The notes under the pieces were generated by a model. That model saw nothing but the letters and a program-made list of their open reading frames with translations. It did not search any database and was not told the DNA's origin. From positions 4,155,492 to 4,219,491 of the forward strand of contig NC_060964.1 of the NCBI RefSeq assembly GCF_910589235.1: a stretch of DNA of 64,000 bases. The letters are read 5' to 3'. This document shows positions 24,501 through 36,878 of the stretch, piece after piece (within the stretch, counting starts at the first letter, position 1; the number at the start of each line of letters is the position of its first letter). Made by a program: the position numbers and the translations under genes. This DNA comes from Vespa crabro (lineage: Eukaryota; Arthropoda; Insecta; Hymenoptera; Vespidae).

Positions 24501-24815
24501 AAACAACATTATTACACTCATTATGGATTATAAATAAATATTAAAAAAATAAATAGACATGAGCATCTTTCTTTTTTTACCAGACATGTTGTGGTTCTGT
24601 AACTTTGTAAAATCTAGTTCCAATTGTAAGAATCAAAATAATTCCAAATAATAGCCACCAATTTCTACAAATAAATAAATAGATAATTTAAAATTGTATA
24701 GTTAAAAATGATTAGCAAATTTGTTTATATACCGATCGTTTTCATATTGTATATTTCCATTTGTAGATGGTAAACATTTCAATTTCTGAATATTTTCTTC
24801 GATAACAGGTTTCAT
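21571..24815 (-). CDS. POMT2: Protein O-mannosyltransferase 2 (twisted)
   Basis: Fourteen phase-consistent exons on the minus strand: 24815-24733, 24664-24581, 24495-24411, 24320-24216, 24120-24012, 23943-23675, 23517-23411, 23340-23148, 23079-22876, 22815-22664, 22580-22492, 22378-22230, 22157-21748, 21676-21571; about 714 residues (human 750). The order is: short cytosolic tail, helix 1, catalytic loop HVCWDETHFGKMGSWYINRTFFFDVHPPLGK with the acidic residues of the PMT family, several helices, three MIR repeats in the luminal loop (from about residue 290, LYPEGIGARQQQ and following), then C-terminal helices ending with the POMT2-like tail FSPLAYGMEGP and SLRWMDSWEF. With POMT1 it transfers mannose from dolichol-phosphate-mannose to Ser/Thr of dystroglycan and other secretory proteins in the ER. 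In Drosophila loss causes the twisted abdomen phenotype. Confidence 0.93.
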
Positions 24816-25039
24816 TTTATACTATTTAGTATAATTTTACTGTATAATTTTCTATTAAGGTTATTCACCATCTGTTGCTCATAGTGTATGCGACTTCAGC
24901 GACAGGAATGGACAAAATATGAACTAAAAACATAATAAAGAAACACTGTCCTCATTATGCGACTATTGTATAAGTTTATATAGATTATAACCCTCTCAGG
25001 ACACTTAAAAACCGAATTAGTATGTGACAGAAATTTTTA

Positions 25040-25640
25040 TATGTAATAAATTGCATATACGTATTTAATTTCAAAACATATATAATAATGAATACAATAA
25101 ATGATAAAATAATCTGTCTATATCTCCATTGAGATAAATGGACAATATGGAAAAATAACATATGAACATACTTGTTGACAGTGGGAAAGAAAATTTGGTT
25201 ACCAACTCATGATAAAGTAAATTTCTATGGACCGATTTTACTGATGTTTACTTGCATAAGTACATTACGCCTATAATTAGTGCAAAAGGAAAATACATAT
25301 ATATTATATATAATGAAATTATATATATATCAATAAAAAAATATATTGCATACCTACCTGCATATAATTTCAAAAAAGATATAATAATGAATACATTAAA
25401 TAATTAAATAATCTATCTATATCTTTATTGACACAATAAATGAATCATATGGAAAGATAAAAACAATTATCATAAGACATAGTAAATTTTGATTGAATTT
25501 AGCAGTCATTAGCTCGATATTACTTGCGTCATTTACACTTACATATCACAAGTAATATCAATCCAGATCTCTATCGCTTGGAGATTGTAGCATACAGAGA
25601 CCTGCGAATTAAAATTCTATTTTCTAATGCCAAATATTTT
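25040..25640. repeat. Diverged tandem duplication, unit about 296 bp
   Basis: Two adjacent segments share blocks such as TATAATAATGAATACA at about 25080 and 25375, AATAATCT-TCTATATCT, and ATATGGAAA-ATAA, at a constant offset near 296 bases. The second unit contains copy B of the structured repeat; the first has only a degenerate equivalent near 25230. Confidence 0.5.
25500..25610 (+). repeat. Dispersed structured repeat, copy B
   Basis: The arms GATATTACTTGCG (25516-25528) and CACAAGTAATATC (25547-25559) pair over 13 positions with one G:T-type pair. CCAGATCTC, TTGGAG-TTG and AGAGACC follow in the same order as in copy A (4318-4446). Arm substitutions relative to copy A occur in both arms together. 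Confidence 0.5.
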
Positions 25641-25989
25641 AGAATAACAATAATTAATATTATAATTTGGAAAAAAAAAACAAAATCAATCGTGGAATGA
25701 ATCAAAACTTTTTTTTTGATCAATCGAAATTAGACAAAAAATTATGTATCCGTTTAATATCGACCTACTTACTTGATAAACACAATGTGATAGAGTACTT
25801 TAATCATTTTTTATGAAACTCCATTCCTAAACAAACTCAGACATACATATTTTGATCTGCATCATGTTGAAATTGAAAATAAAACGTCGTACTATACACA
25901 CAGCCTATAAACATTATATAAAGATTACATATCTTATTAAATATTATTTGAAAATGAGAATATATAATATTATAAAGATATCGCCTTAT

Positions 25990-26244
25990 TATCTTATATA
26001 TTCTATATATAATTTCTTCAAGTGATGTAAACAGCATAACTACCTGTGTATATAAAATATCTAAACCATTTTGTAATTAAACAAAAAGAAATCAAAATAA
26101 TATACAAATTTCATAAAACATATCAGCAACATAATATAACAGTGAACATAAAACATCTGAACCACCTTATAATTAGACAAAAAACAATCAAAATTATATG
26201 TGAATTTCATATAATAAATAAGCAATCATCTGTGAATATAAGAA
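25990..26244. repeat. 96-bp tandem repeat, about 2.5 diverged copies
   Basis: Unit blocks (ATAAAA-ATCT-AACCA, ACAAAAA--AATCAAAAT, AATTTCATA, CAGCAACA) recur at about 96-base spacing. The open frame at 26046-26252 shows the repeat at peptide level but is not a recognised gene. Confidence 0.6.
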
Positions 26245-26315
26245 ATTTTTAACTTTATTACTTTCTAAAAATAATATATGATTTCCAATTAAACATATAA
26301 AATAATTATTTCACA

Positions 26316-26319
<4 letters not shown>

Positions 26320-26366
<47 letters not shown>
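26320..26366. repeat. (AT)n microsatellite
   Basis: About 45 bases of AT dinucleotides. Confidence 0.95.
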
Positions 26367-26371
<5 letters not shown>

Positions 26372-27350
26372 CTATAATTCACATATGAAAACAACAATGA
26401 CGATAACACAGTTTCAAAAGAATAAAATTGAATCTTACCAATTTAGATATTTCCTAAAACAGAAATCAATTCTGAATAGATTAATTAAAAGTTCCTTCAA
26501 TATTTCAAATGAATAAAAATATTATTCTAAACAATTCATCTTCTATTACTCTTCATTTTTTATATATCCAATTCGTCATTCAATATTTAAATATATTATT
26601 ATTGATTCTCATTATTATTTTATTTTAATTTTTTGTTGACTACTGCAAAAATCTGAAAAATAAAATAATTTTCTATAATGCAGGGCTCATGTTTTGAATT
26701 ATATTGTCGGTACCAGTTGATAAAGTTTCATGGAGATCGAGCATGGTGTGCATTACTTTATAATTTCTATGTAATCAAAATTATTTCTCCTTAAATATAT
26801 AAACACTTTTGTTTTTTTTCTTTGTCTTTCTTTAGTTCTCCCTAGCTGTTTGAACTTGGTTTTTTTCATTGTACTATTTATATGTGATATATTATGGATA
26901 TGCGATAAAGGAACTTTTTACATAAATTTTTATAAACGCGGTATTTGTTATTGTTTTGATATTTGACATTGAAGTGCATGTGTGCTAATTACATTGGTTG
27001 GTTTAATATATAAATGAAAATAATATAAAAGAGAAAAAGAAATACGTTCCTTATACGTAATTCATTTGTTAGTTAGAAACCTGACATTGTGACCAATATT
27101 AGAAGAATTTGCGATACTTTTATAATCAAACAGAAGGTTAGTATTAATCTGTATTAATCTGTATTAATCAATAAGAATATTACGTGTAATAAAATTATAA
27201 TATCGAGAAGAAATAATTGTTTTTATATTCATATGATTTAACAAAGCAAATATAGACTAGTATTATATATAAAAAACATTGATGCACACGCACCAAGTTC
27301 CTACAATAATAATTCAATTGTTTCATGTATCAAAATTTCAATAGGACACT

Positions 27351-30300
27351 ATGGATTACTTAGATATTTTTAGAAGAAATAAAGAAATAAAAAAAATCCA
27401 ATTACCACCTCCATACAGCGAAAGATTTCAACCACGTGATATGTCTTTATTAGACAATTTATTAGATAGCAATCCAATATCTACAAGCGATGCAACTGGT
27501 ACCGATTATGTACAGGAATACATTGAGAAGGAAGAAAAAGAACTTCTTCAGGTATTTTATTATTTTTTTTACTTTATTTTACTTTATATATAATAAAAAA
27601 TTTAATTTATGGTTGTATAATCTATTAAATAAAGTCTACTGCAAGTCACATATCAAATAATTGTGGGACGGGACCTAAAATGGATGCAGTATCTGCAGGA
27701 TCAGATCCTGTTATACAAGAACTTAATAATGAAAAATTAACAAATGTATATAGAACGTTTAATTTTGCCTATCGTCCAAAAACGAATTTAACTATCACTA
27801 CAATGAAAGACCGTATAATCTCAATGATTGATACCAATCCTGTAGTTATTATAGAGGGACCAACTGGTTGTGGCAAAACAACACAAGTACCACAATTTAT
27901 ACTAGATTCTTGTTATAAAAAAAGAGCTCACTGTAACATCATAGGTGACTTATCTTTTATCCATATTAACACATTATAATATTCTATAAAAGATAGTTCT
28001 ATTAAGAATTTTAAATCAAAATATCAGTTTTATTTATAACAATTAACAAACTATTTATTTGAATTTTTAATAGTAACACAGCCTAGACGTATTGCTGCTA
28101 TTAGTATTGCAAAAAGAGTTAGTCAAGAAAGAGAATGGCCTGTAGGAACTCTTGTTGGATATCAAGTAGGCATGATAAACAATACATCTGAAGATACCCG
28201 TTTAACATATTGTACAACTGGTGTGCTTTTACAAAAATTAATAAATACGAAACATATGTTGGAATATACTCATATTATACTAGATGAAATTCATGAACGT
28301 GATCAGGAATTGGATTTTCTGTTGCTTATTGTAAGAAAATTTTTACGGACAAATTCACGTACAGTGAAGATTGTACTTATGTCTGCAACATTTAATGTTG
28401 AAAAATTTGCTAAATATTTTTCATCACCTGTTGGAAATAAACTTGAAGCTGCACCTGTCATTGATATTGCTAAACGAACTTACTTTAACATAAACATTTA
28501 TTATCTGTGTCAACTTGGTATGTTAGGACCAGTAAGTAACAAATATAGTTTAATAATTCTTAAATATAAATACATTTTTGTATATCTATAAATGTTTACA
28601 CTAAAACTATTATATATTTCATAGATACCAGAAATATCACGAGATGAACCAAAAGTAACAAAAAGTATGATGGATTTTTGTGTACACATAGTAATTGTTC
28701 TTGATGAACTTGACATGAAGGCGGATGATGCATACGATAGTAAAACAGGGTTATATAATAGACATGTAATTCTTGTATTCTTGCCAGGAATTAATGAAAT
28801 AGAAGAAATGCATAACATGTTAACGTCTGCAAAATATGAAAACTCTAAATGGGATATTATTGTTTTACATTCATCAATTACAAATGAAGAACAACACAAA
28901 ATTTTTGAACAACCTCCAAAAGGCTATCGTCGTATTATTTTATCAACAAATATTGCTGAAAGTAGTATTACTGTACCTGATGTAAAGTATGGTATGATTA
29001 TATCTCACCAATATCTTAAATATAACTCACCAGTATCTTAAAAAGTATAATAAATATCTGAATTAAAATATACTCTTTCTTTACAGTAATCGATTTTTGC
29101 TTAATAAAACAACTTGTGACTGACCCAAAAACTAATTTTCAATGTTTGGAACTTTCTTGGGCTAGTAAAGGAAATTGTCAACAACGGGCTGGTCGTACAG
29201 GTCGTATAATGGATGGAAGAGTATATAGATTAGTACCAAAAAATTTTTATGATGTAAGTATTATTTTATAATTATTGAAAAGAAATAAAAAAAAAACATT
29301 TTACGTATTAGCAAGAAGATTATATTTAATCATTAATTAATTTATTATTTTGAATATTATTTTTGTATAATGACAGACAGTACTACGTGATGAAGGAAAT
29401 CCAGAAATGTTGAGAGCTCCTCTTGAAAACTTAGTGCTTCAGGCAAAAGTTCTAAACATGGGTGAACCTAAAGCTATCTTAGCTTTATCTCTTGATCCAC
29501 CTGATCTTAGTAACTTAGAGCGTACTATACTCTTATTGAAAGAATCTGGTGCATTACTCAACAATAATGATAAAACACAACTCTTTGATGGTGAATTAAC
29601 AGATCTCGGCCGTATAATGGCTGCTCTACCATTAAATATTTATGTTACTAAATTGATTGTATTAGGTCATCTCTTCAGTGTTTTAAGAGACATGATAATA
29701 ATTGGTTGTAGTATGACTGTGAAGGATATGTTTTGTAGCCCATTTGGAAAAAAGTTATTAGCTTATAATGTAAAATTTAGTTGGGCTTGTGATTCAGAAA
29801 GTGATTGTATAGCATTTCTAAATGTTTATAAAGTATGGACAAATGAGAAAGCAAATCGTCATTTAAATAATAATGCTATGGAAAAGAGATGGGCACAAAG
29901 ACAATTTGTACAAATAAAAGTATTGCGTGAAATTGAAGCTCTCGTGTATAACGTGACTCAAAGATTAAAAAAATTTGGTATAACTGAAAGTGTTGGAATT
30001 AATAAAGTTAGGTGGGATGATGAAGTACGACCATTTGTTCTAAAAATTGTAATTGCTGGTGCATTTTATCCTAATTATTTTGTTAAACACCAAAATGTTG
30101 AAGAATTAAAAGAGGGTCATAAGATCTTGAATGGATTAGACTTAACAAATACAGTATATTTGCAAGGTTGGCCATTGAAACAGCCAGGACTTTTGTATGC
30201 ACGCAAAATTCAAAATATTTTCCAGGATTGTTTTAAATCTTCTGTCGGAAAAGTAAACGTTTCTTTCAAATCTTCGCGTATATATCTTCAATTTAGTAAA

Positions 30301-32424
30301 AGTTATACAGATGAAGAAAGAAAAATTCCACTTTCAGTATATAGATCTATTAAAATGAGACAATGTAATATACCTATTGAAGTATCTGTTTTAAGTGAAA
30401 ATGACGCTCTTGATTTGGCAAAAAAAATGAATCTTGAAGACAAGTCAATATTTTTTAATAATAATATTTCTATAAAAGAATGCAAAAAACCTGCTTATAA
30501 TAATCCAAATCTTCCAGGTCTTGATATTTCATATATTCCAATTAAAATAATAAATGTAAGTATAAGAATTAATTTATTCACTTAATTAATAAAAACTCAG
30601 TATTTTTTATATGTATATAATTTACAGGTCATAGATCCTGGTCATTTTTGGATACATATAAATGATAAAGATACACATGATAAAGTAAGGCAGATACAAA
30701 AATTTCTGAATGAAGGAGAAAAATCATTAAAAAAATTCGATTATCTTCCAGAGATTAACACTCTTGTAGCAGTTCCATTCAAGAAAACTCTTCAAGTAGA
30801 ATTTTATCGTGCTGTAATTACAAATTATATCGAAAAATCTGATAACAAATTTGCTTTATGCCAATTAATTGATATAGGTCAAACTATAAAAATTCATATA
30901 AACAATATACGGCAAATTACATATTGTGAAGATATTATGAAAATACCTGCTTTAGCATTGGAATGTGTTTTAGCTAATATTCAACCTTGTACAACACATA
31001 GCCAGAAGATACATTGGCCTCAGGAAGCTAATAACAAATTTCATGAATTACTTGAAAATAATGAACAAATATTTGGTGAAATATATTCTGTTGTTAATAA
31101 TGTTATAGCTTTAACATTGATAGCTGTAACTACAGAGAACAAAATTAATATCAACCAAATATTAATAGATCAAAAATTAGCAATGCATAAAGAAGAAAGT
31201 TATTTATCACGATTGAACAATGAGTTACGAAAAAAATATGAAAATATGAGTGCAACGCAACTTCTTTATTATGAGAAGATGCAATACGAAGATTATAATT
31301 CATGTGATGATTATCCTGATCTTCCTGAAGACTCGAAATGGGTCTCAACAGTACGTTTACGTGGTCCTTTTTCTCCTCTCGAATGTTCTTTACGACATCT
31401 TACAATTGCTGGTAGAGGTAAAAAAATTATCATCGAAACGAATTCAGTTAATTCAGTTCTTCTGGATAGTAATTGGAAGGAACAACAAAAACATCTCTTA
31501 GTGGCTGGAACTGTAAACCAAAGTGTAAATGGTAGCAATTTAACATTACGTAATACCACTTTAATACCTGCCATTCCTGGTTTAACAGCATTACTTGCTT
31601 TAATTTTTACACCACGTATGGAATTACGACGTAATTCTTCTGGTACGTACTATGTTGGAGCATTATGTGGATTAGGATGTGATAGTTCTACCAAAGAGAG
31701 CCTTTTCCCAGAACGTGATATGGAAATATATTTTGATGTTGAGATAACATTTGATGATTTACAAGATGTGAGAATATTTTTATATATTATATATTTACCT
31801 TATTATATATTACCTTATGAAATTATATTTATTTTCAAATTCTTTTATAAAATTCATGTTTACAGATAAATAGATTGCGACATTGGATGAATATTGGCAT
31901 GCATATTAACGAAAAAATTGAAGAAAATAATAATTCTGAAGAAATAATTTCTTATCAAAATAAAATAAAAATAATATTATCCAAACTTATGGATAAATGT
32001 AGAAAAAAACAAGATCCTGAAATGTTGATGAACTTTTATAAATGGGGAATGTATGATGAATTATTATTTCTACAGCCTAGTAGAATGACCATGGTCAAAA
32101 ATAATATTTACAGTTTACATTGGGCATTAGAATTAGAAGAGAAAAATGATGAACTCGAAAAAATGACGAATCATATTAAGGAATTACGTAATTTAGCTTC
32201 AGAGTAAGTTGATATAAAAATATTTTTTTGTATTTTAATCTCGTTTTATATTACTAAACAAATACTAATATATTTTTCTATGCAGAGATGAACGAAAATT
32301 ACTGAATACTGAAATTTACTGCGATTTCTGTAAAGTAACTATATACAGTGTTCTACAACTTCGTGTACATTTGTATACACTGGTACATAGAGAAAATGAA
32401 AAAAAATGGAATATTAAACTTTGA
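27351..32424 (+). CDS. spn-E: spindle-E / TDRD9 piRNA-pathway helicase
   Basis: Nine in-phase exons: 27351-27551, 27635-27944, 28074-28531, 28625-28991, 29087-29253, 29377-30555, 30628-31767, 31866-32203, 32286-32424; about 1432 residues (Drosophila spn-E 1434). Motif I GPTGCGKT is at 142-149, TQPRRIAA follows, DEIH at 241-244, MSATFN, STNIAESSIT and QQRAGRTGR. A helicase-associated region follows, then a Tudor domain at about 898-1010 (DPGHFWIHIN, ALCQLIDIGQ). The C-terminus has a CDFCK...H...H zinc-finger-like element. DEIH plus Tudor is diagnostic of spn-E/TDRD9. The protein acts in germ-cell nuage, where RNA remodelling supports ping-pong piRNA amplification and transposon silencing; the Tudor domain is expected to bind symmetric dimethyl-arginine on Piwi proteins. 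An AATAAA lies at 32561. The gene is followed closely by a dead piggyBac copy. Confidence 0.95.
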
Positions 32425-33128
32425 ACATTCATATTTGCCAGAACATTTCTAACAACGTAAATCGAAAGACTTAATATTTTAATTTTTAATACAATTTGAA
32501 TTAGCGTATAATTTCTCATAATTACTTTTTTATTTTTTATATATTTTTATGATGTTATAAAATAAAAATGAAATATTTTTAGTTATTTATTAGCAAATGG
32601 AGAAAATATTATTTTAGTAACACTTGTACATTAGCATGTACATTCGTGTCAGTATTATATGCAATATTATTTGTCCAATATATATTATAATAATATAAAA
32701 CAATATTATGTAGTATTATAACAAATACAATAGACTGTGATCTATGTTAATTTTTGATATTTTTCTTCAAATAAATAATAATTAAAGATAAAATTGGTAT
32801 TATATTATTTTATTGTATTTTATTTTTTTTTTTTTTTTCCATTGACTTAGCTACAGACCAAAAGTTTACTGTTTAATACATATTGGTACAGGTATATATG
32901 GTAAAATAATCGATAACATTAAAAATTGAATTATATCAAACTCTCTCTTTGTGTACTTGAGAAATAATAATGTACACAATGTATAAGATATAAATATATA
33001 TCTCTATACAATTTTAACAGTTTACTATAAAGATTTGCTATTACAGAATATTTTTTGTTTGATAGATGAATTCGTATATTATTTTTCACATATTTGTTCT
33101 GTAAATACTTCATAATATGTAAGCTAAA
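32425..33128. other. Intergenic region spn-E / piggyBac remnant
   Basis: AT-rich 3' flank of spn-E with AATAAA at 32561-32566 and a T-rich run at about 32820; no gene seen. Confidence 0.55.
32561..32566 (+). terminator. Poly(A) signal AATAAA for spn-E
   Basis: AATAAA 137 bases beyond the spn-E stop. Confidence 0.5.
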
Positions 33129-34076
33129 TTAACTCTTTGCACTCGAGTGACGCTCGGTAAATTTGAAGTGTTAACTCCAGCGACGTTGCTACGGTCTTTT
33201 GTAACTTGATCTGTTTATTTAAGATATTTCTCTCAGAAATATTTTCGTGCCAATTTTGACAATTTGCGTACATTTTTAATCAAATCTTAGCTCAGTTTAG
33301 TTAGTCTCATCATACCATTCGTTTGAAACAGTCTTGGCAGTAAATATGTCACTTGTTTGACTACGAAAGGTGACACAGGAATGTCGACGGTCAAAAGGAT
33401 TACACGAGGTGGTGTGGAAATAATGGCCAAGAAATTCAATATTGTATTGAATTATATAAAATATATGGGTGGTATTGATCGGGCGCATCAACGTATTTTC
33501 TGCGAAAATCGCTTAAATGGCGGCGTAAGCTTTCCTTTGGGGTACGGAAATTTACTTGATCAATTCCTATATTCTGTATAAACTAGAAAAAACCAAAAAA
33601 GGGGAAAACCCTTCAGCCATTTGCAATTTCTAAAAATATTTGACCAATTGAGAGGATCATATCGTCAGTATCGTGAGCGTTTACGTCGCATTCCAATGAA
33701 TCCGACTAAATGAGGAGCTTCATATAGTACTAAAAGAGCCAAAAAGGGACTACAAAAGTTGCTCTGACCGTAACACGCTTGGAGGTAGGTGGTAAGTAAC
33801 GTATTACTGCGATACGTGTCCTGATAAACCTAGGATGCATCTTGGGAATTGTTTTACGAAATATCATCCGACAACTAATTACAGAGTGTAATATGTATCA
33901 AATTTTGTTGTTTTCGATATAAAAATAAATAAATTGATGAAATTTTATTATTTGTATACGTTTGTTTGTTTATAAATGATTTTAAAATACTTGTAAAATG
34001 TTTTCCTAATTTGACCGAAATCGTCTCGAGTTGTTGGTTCGCACAAGCGAAAAAGGCCTCAAGTGCAAAGGGTTAA
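33129..34076 (+). mobile_element. piggyBac-like transposon remnant (940 bp between TTAA sites)
   Basis: TTAA occurs at both ends (33129-33132 and 34073-34076). The inverted termini read CTCTTTGCACTCGAG (left) and CCCTTTGCACTTGAG (right, inward), 13 of 15 identical; CCC-type ends and TTAA targets are piggyBac hallmarks. The inside holds a fragment of piggyBac transposase on the plus strand (33357-33581) containing YIKYMGGIDRAHQ, the conserved block of the DDE domain, then further fragments with stops (YRQYRERL near 33660). Most of the transposase is deleted and the remainder is out of frame, so it is inactive. Confidence 0.85.
33357..33581 (+). pseudogene. piggyBac transposase fragment
   Basis: A 74-codon open stretch with KYMGGIDRAHQ (family consensus KYMGGVDRxDQ; here His replaces the usual Asp) followed by decay. 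Upstream catalytic parts are missing. It is part of the TTAA-bounded element. Confidence 0.75.
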
Positions 34077-34127
34077 AATATGTATGTTAATTATGCATTA
34101 TAGACCATAGATATTTAAATGTTAATT

Positions 34128-35938
34128 CTATACCTCTCTTTGTAAATAACGTGCACCAGGTTGTGTATATAATAAACGACCAGGTATATTAGCGCCTGAT
34201 GCATTAACATAAGTTCCAGGAGGTGGGGGAGGATATGGTCCAGGTGGTGGTTGAGGTGCTCGTACTGGATATCCAGAAGTAATACCACCTGTTTTGGCTC
34301 CCTTTGAAACAAAATCAAATGTCTTATCAAAATAATGAGATATATCGTAAAGCTTTGTAATATTAATAAACTAGATATTTTTTAATTAAAATGTAATATA
34401 ATGTTATTCTTACTTGTGGTGGTTGTTGAATTGGCATAGCACCACCGTGTACAGTAACATGACTACCAGGGCGAAGATAAAATTTATCTTCTGCATATGC
34501 ACCTTTATGTTCTAGGGTATGTAAACTAGTTACATATGCTATAAAAAGTATAATATATTTTTATTAATTTCAAAAATTTCTATATGCTATATTATTTAAA
34601 TGAAAGATTTCTAAGATAAATTATTTTGATATTAATAAAAAAAAAAATTGAAAAATACCTGTCTGATGTGTAGATAATGTTGCTCTGTTTCCTGATAAAT
34701 ATACTGGTTTTGCAAGTTCAGGTTCTCTGGATTGCTGTGAAGTTGGAGCAGAATAACTATAAACACTTTGTCCAGTAGGTGTAGAATAGAAGTTTGATGC
34801 AGAATATTGATTGTTTTCTAAAATAATGAAATTAATAAATACATTATACTTTGTAATTCTAAATGACATAATCAAAATAGATTTCAAAGTTACTGACTAT
34901 TCCAAAGTACAGCTCTAGAATCATTAGATCTTCTAGCAGCATCCTCAGATTCTATAATGGATAATCAAAATTATTTGCTAATTTGAATGAAATAAATCAC
35001 ACCATTGTGTGACAGTCGTAATTAAAAGAAACTAATCATTACATAATTCTTCTATTAAATGTACTTACTAGGTGGAGGTGGATTATAACTTGAAATAGAA
35101 GGAGGTGGTTTATATCCATATCCAGCATGATATGGAGAAGCTGTTGGTGGAGGTGAAGGACTATGTGATCTTTTTAATGGACCCTTTAATGAAAGAATAT
35201 ATGTAATTTAATGTATACAGTATTACAATATTCATGATTAGAAATATTATATATACACTAGGTAGGAGAGTGTGCGTTGGTGCACCAACTGCTACTTTGT
35301 TATATAAAGGGCTGCTGCTACGTGGTAATGGTAAAAATAGTGGAGACTGTACTACTTGAGAAACAGTACCAGGATATCCTCCAACTGCTGTTAATACTTC
35401 AGAACAGCCCCTGTATATATAAAAACATACTTAAATAAACATAAAGATATAAATCTTTAAAATTGTATAGAAAATGTTAATTTCTATTTGAAGTATTTAT
35501 TTAATGTAAAGAGAGAAACATAGAAAAGTACAAACCTTGTTTCCTTAATAAGTTGACGCCTTCTATTATCATCTTCATTAAGAACTTTCTTTAATTGTAA
35601 AAATAATTGATGCTTTTCATCCTTTAATTGTGCCAATTCATTTTCAAGATTAGATATTTGTTCACGTGTTTCACCTAAAGTCATAACATCTTGCTTTTGC
35701 TGACGTTCTCTCTCTTTTCTCTGACGTTCTTCTTCTGCATCAGCTTCTTGTTCTATCAAAATTATGAAATATATTATCTCCTTAACTTATTAATTATACT
35801 TTGATTTACATAATACACATACTAATAAAACTAAATTATACCCTGTTTTTTTCGTTGTCGTTCTCTTGTAATATGTGTCTTTAAAGCTTGCCACATCTGT
35901 TCACTACGTTGAGGTGGTCCTACTATTACTGCAGGCAT
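34128..35938 (-). CDS. GPS2: G-protein pathway suppressor 2 (GPS2) homologue
   Basis: Eight phase-consistent exons on the minus strand: 35938-35842, 35752-35536, 35410-35257, 35183-35069, 34951-34898, 34817-34659, 34538-34414, 34301-34128; about 364 residues (human 327). The N-terminus MPAVIVGPPQ, a long basic/acidic coiled coil (about 20-100) and the block LKDEKHQLFLQLKKVL identify GPS2. The remainder is Pro/Ser/Tyr-rich and disordered, with PPPGPYPPPPPG near the end. GPS2 is a subunit of the NCoR/SMRT-HDAC3 corepressor complex and restrains JNK and ubiquitin signalling; the coiled coil binds SMRT and TBL1. The stop TAG overlaps a donor-like GAG|GTATAG, so a further 3' exon cannot be excluded. 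It is divergent from RAD51; its 3' end lies 52 bases from the piggyBac remnant. Confidence 0.88.
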
Positions 35939-36002
35939 CTTTTGTCTGTACTAGTTTACCTTTTATTAACTATTATTATTTAATTATTGTTTTTCTCTAT
36001 TA

Positions 36003-36036
36003 TTTAACTTGGATATTTAACAATATCCAAGTTAAA
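36003..36036. promoter_or_regulatory. Perfect 15-bp hairpin upstream of GPS2
   Basis: TTTAACTTGGATATT (36003-36017), a 4-base loop and its exact complement (36022-36036). It lies 65-98 bases upstream of the GPS2 ATG, so it may be in the leader or promoter. Role unknown. Confidence 0.5.
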
Positions 36037-36878
36037 CTTTATATATACATTAATATTTTTGAAATTATTACAAAACAATATCGAATTAATATTTAATATG
36101 ACTTTTAATCTAACTTTTTAAAATTAATTTATTTTGATAATTTATCTAATTATATTTAACCTTTATACCAAGACTAATAATTTTATTAGATTAGAATATA
36201 TGCCAATATTCAAATATATTAATTCACTATTCCAAAACCTAAAATTTACTGTCAGAATTCTTTTAAATAAATAAGAATTGTTTATTTAGTTTAAGATCAT
36301 ATAAAAATTCATTATAATATATTTAAATCAATATATACATATCTTTCTTCATGAAAATTTATTATTGAATAACAAGAACACAATTCTATACTAATACGTA
36401 TTAATATGTTCGTTTAGCTTATGAAATCATCGTTTTTTCATTTTTCTTTGAAGTCTAACCAATCATACAAATATAGCTTATATATTTGATTTTATCATTT
36501 TTTACTGTCTTTACTAGTCGGAAAGTATACAGGTTATAACCACATGATAGCATGTACCGCGTTTACATGGCGGCAATAGAGATACATATATCAACCGATT
36601 TGATTTTAAAAGTGATATATCTGTAATAAAGGCAATTTTTTATAAAAAAAGAAAGTAATATTTAATAATAAACTCGTTACTATTTGTTCACGTTTAAGTT
36701 CATAAATAATTATGTTAATTAAGTAATATATAAAGAAGAGTTATATTTGTCATTAATATTGACAATAAGTATTTTGAAATGAGATAATCATTTATGTTCT
36801 TTCATTTTCATTCATTCTGATCGAATTTGGTGCATTGAATATAGTTGTGAAACTTTAATATAAATTTAAAAGAAAACA
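36037..36878. other. Divergent intergenic region GPS2 / RAD51
   Basis: AT-rich, non-coding. A small CpG-bearing patch near 36.55 kb (ACCGCGTTTACATGGCGGC) is the likeliest shared promoter core. Confidence 0.45.

Larger units (their letters stand above)
24816..27350. other. Intergenic region POMT2 / spn-E
   Basis: No gene seen. Contains a diverged tandem duplication with period about 296 (25040-25640), copy B of the structured repeat, a 96-bp tandem repeat (about 25990-26244), an (AT)n tract at 26320-26366, and the spn-E promoter side. A TTTCAATAG acceptor just before the spn-E ATG hints at a 5' UTR intron. Confidence 0.55.
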
